From the NCBI GenBank assembly GCA_020091685.1, contig CM034594.1, positions 6,012,403 to 6,076,402 of the forward strand: a stretch of DNA of 64,000 nt, written 5' to 3'. Under the pieces are notes generated by a model that ran no database searches, was not told where the DNA came from, and saw only the letters and a program-made list of their open reading frames with translations. Shown piece by piece: positions 57,470 through 64,000 of the stretch (position 1 is the first letter of the stretch; every line of letters begins with the position of its first letter). A program made the translations under genes and the position numbers. This DNA is from Lutjanus erythropterus. Lineage: Eukaryota > Chordata > Actinopteri > Lutjaniformes > Lutjanidae.

Positions 57470-57689
57470 CATCTCACTGTGTTTCTCTTTCAGTTACAGA
57501 GTGAACAGGATGGAAATGGATGTGCTGACATCAAAAAGGTTTTGGTTAATCAAAAGGAAAAATAAATAAATTATGAATTATTATCCTAATTGTAACCTTT
57601 CAGACTGAAGTGCTTTGTGCGTGTTGGCGTGTGTTTGCGTCAACACCAGACAGAGGTTAACGAATACTGTCGCCACACTGCTGGCAGTC

Positions 57690-57920
57690 ATAATAATAAT
57701 TTCCAAGTACAGAGAGAGAACTCGGAGCTTATTATCTGTGAATTAATAAAAAATGTGTGTGTGATTATCAGGGTAGCAACGGCAGAATGGCGAGCGAGGA
57801 AGTGGAAAAGGAGGGGTGGGGGAAGGGGGGTGGCAGTTGGTTTTAAAAAGAGCAAATTGGCAGTAAATAATAGATGCAATTTTGGCACATTTCAAATTTG
57901 CAGCAGTGGAAATCAACAGA
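57690..57920. promoter_or_regulatory. Candidate conserved noncoding element
   Basis: CATAATAATAATTTCC, GGAGCTTATTATCTGTG, AATTAATAAAAAATG and GATTATCAGGGTAGC on the left; GGCAGTAAATAATAGATGC and CACATTTCAAATTTGC on the right. A G-rich tract (57805-57838) separates the halves. Confidence 0.43.
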
Positions 57921-58410
57921 TCAAGAGAACACAAACAGCCCCCGTCCCCGATCCCAGCACCCCCACACCCCCCCTCCATCCAACTCTGGCCCCCATTACT
58001 GACAACTCCACCCTGGCCGTGGCGTTTCACTCTCTGTGTGTATGAGTGTGTGTGTGCTGAGAGGGAGGAAGGCTTATCGACAGGCTTCAGTTGCTAATGC
58101 AGCCAGCAGCATCACAGTGTAAATCTACACCATCTCTAAAATTACATAGTGTCTAATCCATCCCACCCTCCCCTACTTTCCTCCATCCATGCATCCATCA
58201 GGTTAGGTCCCATACCCAGTGTGACCACAAACCTAAGCCATTCCCACATCATCAACCTTTCTAAATAACGGTATGAAGGAATGACAGAAATATTAACAAA
58301 CGTAAGAAATGACCAGAGAAGAAGAAAAGTCCCGAAGAGAGGATGTTTGCTTGTTTATTCAGTGCTCTGTCAGTGAGCCACATGCAGACAAGTCAACCAC
58401 TTAAGGCAAA
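57921..58410. other. Low-complexity C-rich and unremarkable sequence
   Basis: A C-rich tract (57940-58010) is followed by unique sequence. The 142- and 95-codon ORFs in 57617-58045 lack domains. Confidence 0.45.
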
Positions 58411-58414
58411 CTTC

Positions 58415-58580
58415 ATCTAGCTGTAATTACATTACATTCTGACAAACACCCCGCCACATTCATTATACATGACGTGCGCCCGGCAACCAGACAGCAAGAC
58501 ATTTGTTACCGTGGTGACAGTGTGTGTAATCCGCTAATGAAGCGCAATTAGTGAGAAACAATCTAACACAGGGGAGACGC
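58415..58580. promoter_or_regulatory. Strong candidate conserved noncoding element
   Basis: Compact complex block: AGCTGTAATTACATTAC near 58420, ATTATACATGACGTGCGCCC, TTTGTTACCGTGGTGACAG, GTAATCCGCTAATGAAGCGC near 58529 and GCAATTAGTGAG. TAAT cores and CpGs are dense. Confidence 0.5.
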
Positions 58581-58649
58581 AGCGCTCAGTCCCTCCTCCT
58601 CCACTCATTTCCCTCTGCTTTTTTCTCCCCCCTTGCGATCCTTTTTATA

Positions 58650-58815
58650 ACCACATCTCTTTTTTTTCTTTTATTTTGGCGATCCAACCTTTATTAAGCT
58701 CTTCACTTGCATTTAATCTCCTCACTCTGTCATCTGTTGTCTTGACTTTATCAAGGGCAAGCTGTCCAGCGGCGCTGTCCGCACCAGGACTGAAGGGATC
58801 GCTCTATCCATTAGA
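58650..58815. promoter_or_regulatory. Candidate conserved noncoding element (weak)
   Basis: TTTATTTTGGCGATCC, CATTTAATCTCCTC and AGCGGCGCTGTCCGCACC are complex, but poly(T)/CT-rich sequence lies on the left and a (CA)n array on the right. Confidence 0.3.
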
Positions 58816-58816
58816 T

Positions 58817-58817
<1 letters not shown>

Positions 58818-58896
<79 letters not shown>
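58818..58896. repeat. (CA)n microsatellite, about 79 bp
   Basis: An uninterrupted CA run, second longest in the window. Confidence 0.98.
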
Positions 58897-58897
<1 letters not shown>

Positions 58898-59019
58898 ATT
58901 TTACATCCTCATCTCTCTTTTCAAAACATCATATAATCTGCTGAGGTCTTCAGGGACAGAGCTTTCCTTTTCTCCTTATCTCTCCCTCTCTCCCTCCCTC
59001 CGCTCTCTGTGCCTTCAAC

Positions 59020-59185
59020 ACAGAGGCGGCATCGATTTCTGAATTACGCCACAATATTAAATAATTAATATACTTGCCATGATTGATGTTTTGCATTAGG
59101 CCAATATTAGGTTATCAATCAAAATCCACTTGGTTTAATGTAATAATATTGAAAATGTGTCAGTGCCTGTTCATCCAATTTGTAG
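59020..59185. promoter_or_regulatory. Candidate conserved noncoding element
   Basis: GCATCGATTTCTGAATTACG, AATATTAAATAATTAATATAC, CCATGATTGATGTTTTGC, GGTTATCAATCAAAATCC and GTAATAATATTG. ATTGAT/ATCAAT (PBX/CUT-like) motifs recur. Confidence 0.43.
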
Positions 59186-59575
59186 TGGAGGCAAGCCAGA
59201 TAGTAATGGTGGTGTAGCACAAGGCCTCAGAGACACTGTGGCCTGCTTACTACAACCATAGGAGCACATTATAGCCCAGGCACACAGCAGGGAGGGAGGC
59301 AGGGAGGAGAGTGATGGAAGGAGAGATGAAGTGAAGACACGGAAAGACTGGAATGAAGCAGGCAAACAGTGATTCATTATTTGCTGCGACAGGCGTGGCA
59401 TTCACATCACATATTTTAGTTTGAACTCAATTAAGAAACTGAACTTGTGGCACATTAAAAATCCTACTTTGCGTTTTATTATGCTACTACTACAGTATAT
59501 CCATTTACAAGGGAAAAATAAGACCTAAAAATCTACTATTTGTCCTACAATGTTATTATAAGAATTAGCTTAGCC
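59186..59575. other. Unremarkable intronic sequence
   Basis: A GGGAGGGAGG stretch near 59290 and otherwise unique sequence. Confidence 0.4.
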
Positions 59576-59584
59576 ATTTTATAA

Positions 59585-59770
59585 TTGTGTGGGCACTGCT
59601 CAGGTGGTAGCTGAAGTTGATAAGATTGGTGGTTCAATCCTTCGTTCTTCCTGCTTACACGTCCTTGAACCAAACCCCAAATTGTTCTTCAAATATGAGT
59701 TGCTCTGAGATAAAATGTAAAGGTGAAGATAAACTTTGTTGTGACATATACAACCACACAATGTACAATA
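59585..59770 (+). mobile_element. tRNA-derived SINE, family S1
   Basis: Box A-like GCTCAGGTGGTAG (59598) and box B GGTTCAATCC (59631-59640) form the tRNA-like head. The body has ACGTCCTTGAACCAAACCCC and AAATTGTTCTTC, the decayed form of the body seen inverted at 44795. Not a functional tRNA gene. Confidence 0.72.
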
Positions 59771-59882
59771 ACACTGTCAGATTTAGTCTCTGCATTTAAG
59801 CCCTCCTAGTATTAGGAGCAGTGGCAGCCGCTGTGCAGCGCCTGCAGACTAACTCCAGTTTTAAGTCAGCAGCTTGGGCAGG

Positions 59883-59931
59883 GGACTGGACTGGACTGGA
59901 CTGGACTGGACTGGACTGGACCTAATATACA
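59883..59931. repeat. (ACTGG)n pentanucleotide microsatellite
   Basis: About nine perfect GGACT units, head to tail with no spacers. Confidence 0.97.
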
Positions 59932-60327
59932 TGTTTTGGATATGTTTTTAGATAGAGGTCTGCCTAAATGAATGTAATGTTGAGTCATTTAGTCATTGAC
60001 CTCAAATAGGAAAATATTGGTACCACATGCAAGTATTTTTTTTTCACAGCAGATGTTTAGATTTTTTTTTCGTGGGAAAAGCACAGGTGTTACTTATAAC
60101 ATTAACAATGGCACAGTCCCAGTAAGCTGTGACAGTAAGCCAACATGCACAGGTTTCAGGACCATGACATTTAAAAATTCAAAGGACTGATTTTAAAAAT
60201 ATGGGCAACCACAGACAAAATAACAGATTTAACTTATTTTTAATATTTCAATCATTCAAAGAAAGTTGATTCAGTCGAGACGCAGGGCCACACACTTAGT
60301 GTTTATGGTATACTATTTCAGAGTGAG

Positions 60328-60508
60328 GGCACCTGTGGCTCAGTTGGTGGAGTATTCTCCCCACGTGCTTAAGTTATCAGCTCTGCAGCAGCCAACGGTT
60401 CGACTTCTGTCTGCAGCCCTTTGCTGCATGTCATCCCCTCTCTCTCTACCCATTTCCTGTCTGCTCTCCAGTTATGCTGTCAAACAAAGGCAAAAAAGCC
60501 CCAGAATA
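60328..60508 (+). mobile_element. tRNA-derived SINE, family S2 (most complete copy)
   Basis: Box A TGGCTCAGTTGG (60336-60347) and box B-like GGTTCGACTTC (60397-60407) lie at tRNA spacing. The body has GCAGCCCTTTGCTGCATGTC, a CT-rich stretch and a 3' end AAAGGCAAAAAAGCCCCAG. The layout matches tRNA SINEs of percomorph fishes. Confidence 0.85.
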
Positions 60509-62375
60509 AACTTTAACCTTTTGTAACAAACATTTTTGCCATCATGAGATATCAAACAAAAGCCAGGGACTACATTGTATTAAGTTGCTGCAAGCTGCAA
60601 ATTTACTACTTGTAAGCAGATGACAGAAGATGATATCTCGGAGCCTCACCGGGCAAGACCTCTCTTCAACCAGGGGTCTGCGATGGCTGCATCTCAGAAC
60701 TACTATGCCTCTGTGGTGTCTGCAGCTGTCTGTGGATACATCTATTTGGGAGTCTCCGGGTGGATGGGACAACCTGACATAGTGGAATGATTTGATCCCA
60801 GACAGGTGTGAAAGTGAGAAGCGTTCACTTTGCAGCTACTTCTGGGGACTGAAATGTCTGCAGTTGTACAATGCACACTGAAAACAACTGCTCAACTTGA
60901 AGAATTGAGGGGTTGATCACAATCTGACGTTCAGAGGGGTGCCCTATTGGCTATCACTGGCTTCTGCTCAATACTTCCTCTCACTCTACAGGATTTTAAG
61001 TTATAAATATCAAATGCAATCAGCAAGACTGATCCAGCCAGTAAAATGAAGATTATGTCTGTAAACCCCTCACACTACAAGATCTTTAGAGAAAATTATC
61101 TGTTGAGACCATCCCTGAATCAGGAAAACCCACATCATTGCTGGGAGGGCTGAGCAACAAGTGGGCACGATCCAGTGAATGTGATGCAGTCCTGCTCATC
61201 TCACGCGCACGTTGTTGTGAGTTTTCAGAAATCTATAATTGATCAGGACAAGACTGGATGTATCAAGTATTTGTAGCAGTGCCTCTGGGAGACAGTAGTG
61301 CCTAGAACCATTTTCCTGATTGCAATGCACAGAGCGTCTGGAGTTTACTTGCAGAATGCTTGTCTGCCTAGCTATTCACACGAAGAGAGCAATGAAACCT
61401 TGCGGATCCCAGCGGGAACACAGCTATAATGCCGCCCTTTGTCTGAAAAGGCCATTAAATCCAGTGTGGGACAAGCTTAACAGATTTCAGCCAACATTAA
61501 TTTAATTATTTACACCTGTGCTTTTCGTACTGTGAGATATAAAAGAATTTTCCATTAAAAAGACATAAAACGGCAACAAGTACTTGATGCTGTGAGTCTT
61601 TAGTGTCTTAAGATACATGTAAGACAGAACAACATGTATTTCCACAGTTAATCCGGCTTTCTTGCCATGAGTGCTCCTTCTCCTCATTCAGCCTCTACCT
61701 TGCACAACCACTGCACACTCTCTCTCCTTCTCCTGTTTCAAATGGACACAAACCAAAGGAAGTTTCTTGGTTTGCTAAGCCAGACCCAGAAATCAAAAAT
61801 GAGTATAAGAAATAAACCAGGCGAGGACACAACTGGGAGTCTGGTCTGGATAGCGCCTGGTTTCACAGATATTTGAGGCTGACTGTGGAGTAGGCTGATC
61901 ACTGGTTGACATGGTTGGCCATCCTAGCATGACATTGGGTTGCATTTCTCCAAAAGTTGACTCTGTTTCAACTTTATTGCCGCAGACTGCAGTGTTTTAT
62001 TTTCTAAGCATTTCCTCCATTTCTTATTCAAATGATGAGATGACTACTGTTTTCAGCGCAGTGTCTGATTTTGTCTGAATGTGCCTGACAATGCAGCAGT
62101 CAATGGACAGTCAGTAAGCTTTTAAAGTTGTGAACTGCCATGACATGTGCCTCAAAAAGTCTTCCTGGGAATTTCTGGGTCTGAACCACCAATCACGTTT
62201 GTTTAAAAGCCTAATGATGCATCATTCAATTGCTGGGATTAGGGTGAATTTTGTATCCGGAGTACTTCTCTTTTCTCTTTGAAATAGCTTCAAGCCAGTA
62301 AGACGGAGACAGGCAAGTGAGAGGGGGCGGTGGGCAGTGACAGAGGGAGAGTAATGTACTGTTGTTCCAGGAAAT
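60509..62375. other. Unique intronic sequence of unknown content
   Basis: More complex and less AT-rich than much of the window, especially 60600-60800 and 61180-61480. No domain, splice-bounded frame or repeat end was recognised. Confidence 0.4.
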
Positions 62376-62379
62376 GGTA

Positions 62380-62480
62380 ATTAGTTATCCAAGGTCAATT
62401 AAGTAAAACTGGACAAACAACTGTGAGTGTTAAACTGAGCCCTGGCGAGGTCAATACGGACCAATTTAACATGGTCACTG
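62380..62480. promoter_or_regulatory. Candidate conserved noncoding element (short)
   Basis: AATTAGTTATCCAAGGTC and GGTCAATTAAGTAAAAC lie with GGCGAGGTCAATACGG. TAAT cores are close together. Confidence 0.33.
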
Positions 62481-62499
62481 GATCCATCACACTGTCTGC

Positions 62500-62990
62500 A
62501 CTTTTCTCATTCATGCTCTTTTATCTCACCCGACTCTCCCTTCTTTTTTAATCCACTCTAATCGCACATACTTTTCCCTCACAGTCTTACCCGTCTTACC
62601 TCTATAACTCACACTACATGTTCTGTTTCACTGTGTCTCACACTTTAACGAAGATCTTTAAGCTGTTGCCTCATCTTACCTCATCCACTTCCCCGTGTCT
62701 CTCTTCGCCTGTCATTTTGCCCTCTCCCAATCACCCACCTGCCTGTCCTTTCCCTCACCTCACCCCTCCCTTCTTCTCACCCCTCCCAAACCCCAATGTT
62801 CCTTCTAGCAGACAATTAATTACAGAGCCAGCACCAGATGAGTTGTCATTTGTGGTCAAGTTTCTAATAATTGCATTAGGTCTGCAGGTTTTTCTAAGAT
62901 GCCCTCCCCTTCTTTCCCTCACCCCCTTTCTATTCCTCTCTTTACTTGAACCCTCCTCATTCTCCTCTTCCTCCCCCCACCCCTTGACAC
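62500..62990. repeat. Pyrimidine-rich low-complexity region with embedded complex core
   Basis: C/T-rich at 62640-62800 and 62900-62980. The core 62805-62895 is different: GACAATTAATTACAGAGCC, GTCATTTGTGGTCAAG and TAATAATTGCATTAGG look regulatory. The 127-codon ORF is a compositional artefact. Confidence 0.5.
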
Positions 62991-63125
62991 GGCGGAGATA
63001 AATATCTTTAGTCAGTCAATGGAGGCGACAGAGGGACTTAAAATGCAGAGGCAGTCATTTGATTTCCAGCTAACAGAGCTGCCCATTAGCCCAGCACTCA
63101 TCAGCCATGCATTACCTTTCAGGCC
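62985..63125. promoter_or_regulatory. Candidate conserved noncoding element
   Basis: GACACGGCGGAGATAAATATC, TTTGATTTCCAGCTAAC, GCCCATTAGCCCAGCAC and AGCCATGCATTACC. Repeat-free and CpG-retaining. Confidence 0.38.
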
Positions 63126-64000
63126 TGCTGTCCTGAGTGTGGAAGCTTTAACCCTTTCACTGACCACTACCGCTCAGGTTTACTACCTAATATCAGGCAT
63201 ACTTCAACCTGCTCTCTTCCACTGGCCATATTAACCCTTTTGACTGTCCACTATATGTGACAGCAACCACCTACCTGCCAGTAGGCAGCAACAACAGCCT
63301 TACAGGTCAATAAAAATTATGCTGATAGTTTCACTTTTGTGGTGATGCCCTGTTAGCATCCCACTATTGTATAAAAGTGGTGAAACACCACAACAATGGC
63401 TGTTTTTGTCAATGTAATGGCTCCATCATACTCTGGTTATTATGTATGACATCTGTGGATAGTTAATAATCATAAACATGAAGAACCAGAAGGTCTTGCA
63501 CTGACCTTTAAAGTCTGTGTAAAGGAAAAACTTTAAGGAAAAAGTTTTTCTTCTAAACACATTATACATAGAACATGTTCTACACATAGAACATAGTTGC
63601 TGAAAGCATGTGAAAACACTAAACATTATATAGTACTGAACTGTGGAGTTAGACCAGTAGACAGCTGTTCATGATTATTTGGGCAGGCCTGAAACATGGC
63701 TCGGTGATGTGCTGGAGCCATGGTCCCCCAACACTATACAATCCTCACAAACCATCACATGAACACTGCCTCGCCCTCCCCCAACCCTCCTTAGCGGTCA
63801 GTTATGAATGTACAGCGACTCTCTCAGTCCAAATCAGCCCAGCAGTTCACTTCAGCTCACTTCAGTTCAGTCAACACACTATTTAGACCTCCTAATATTA
63901 CATGTTGCCTGGTTTCAGTCTCCTCTACCATTGCCATGATCTTGTTTTCCAAAAAGTTTGCTTTTCTCTTTTGGTCCATGACTATTCCTGACTAAACCCT
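63126..64000. other. Unremarkable intronic sequence to the right edge
   Basis: Unique sequence. A CAGTTCACTTCAGCTCACTT tandem-like stretch occurs near 63841. No exon is supported. Confidence 0.4.

Larger units (their letters stand above)
55973..64000 (-). other. rsrc1: rsrc1 intron upstream of the microexon (open at the right edge)
   Basis: No serine/arginine-rich exon was recognised in this stretch on the minus strand, so it is read as intron. It holds a family B element cluster, two SINEs, a long (CA)n and several regulatory-like blocks. Confidence 0.75.

Noticed and set aside
57617..58045. 142-codon plus-strand ORF
   Set aside because: Spans G-rich and C-rich tracts and candidate regulatory sequence; no family resemblance.
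59585..59650. Functional tRNA gene
   Set aside because: Box A and box B are present but the acceptor stem and cloverleaf do not form; a SINE body follows.

Overview
The window is vertebrate genomic DNA, most likely from a percomorph teleost fish. It is AT-rich, gene-poor and dense in long (CA)n/(GT)n microsatellites. It carries decayed teleost-type transposons: foldback/MITE elements with long inverted ends, tRNA-derived SINEs, one CR1/L2/Rex1-type LINE tail and one RTE-like tail. There are no operons, ribosome-binding sites or long intact ORFs. The ORFs of 60-190 codons are chance frames or translated simple repeats.

The only protein-coding gene I can support is rsrc1 (arginine/serine-rich coiled-coil 1, SRrp53) on the minus strand, seen as two short internal exons. 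The upstream exon is a 37-nt microexon at 55936-55972, encoding (x)DAGNIKGRLEHL. The next is a 52-nt exon at 41035-41086, encoding TPAEQAKVRMHMVLQAA. Both have consensus GT-AG sites, their phases join, and in order they match the central conserved segment of vertebrate RSRC1. The rest of the window is therefore intron: 55973-64000 (open to the right), 41087-55935 (14,849 bp, complete) and 1-41034 (open to the left). The RS-rich N-terminal exons and promoter lie beyond the right edge, and the C-terminal exons beyond the left edge.

Layout. 1-2.2 kb: regulatory-like sequence, then a foldback element. 3-6.4 kb: element fragments, a regulatory-like block and a three-unit tandem array with a period of about 500 bp. 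6.5-11.6 kb: regulatory-like blocks, a second foldback element and a LINE tail. 12.6-23.1 kb: MITE/foldback remnants, microsatellites and a few complex blocks. 23.4-24.3 kb: the best regulatory candidate of the left intron. 25-31 kb: element clusters. 31-41 kb: mixed unique sequence and satellites, then the 52-nt exon. 41.8-50 kb: densest run of complex, repeat-free, homeodomain-motif-rich blocks, best at 45.9-46.4, 48.2-48.9 and 49.2-49.5 kb. 54-58 kb: foldback element, regulatory block, the microexon and an element cluster. 58-64 kb: regulatory-like blocks, two SINEs and pyrimidine-rich DNA.

Main biological reading. In vertebrates RSRC1 neighbours the developmental homeobox gene SHOX2 in head-to-head orientation. 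A short-exon, giant-intron rsrc1 filled with candidate conserved noncoding elements fits a regulatory-block arrangement, in which introns of a housekeeping-type splicing gene host enhancers for a neighbour that would lie off the right edge. A second notable point is a 64-bp repeat reading (AC)n in the transcript that begins 36 nt inside the intron after the 37-nt microexon. This is a plausible hnRNP L-type splicing control site. Conservation could not be tested here, so the regulatory blocks are pattern-based candidates only.
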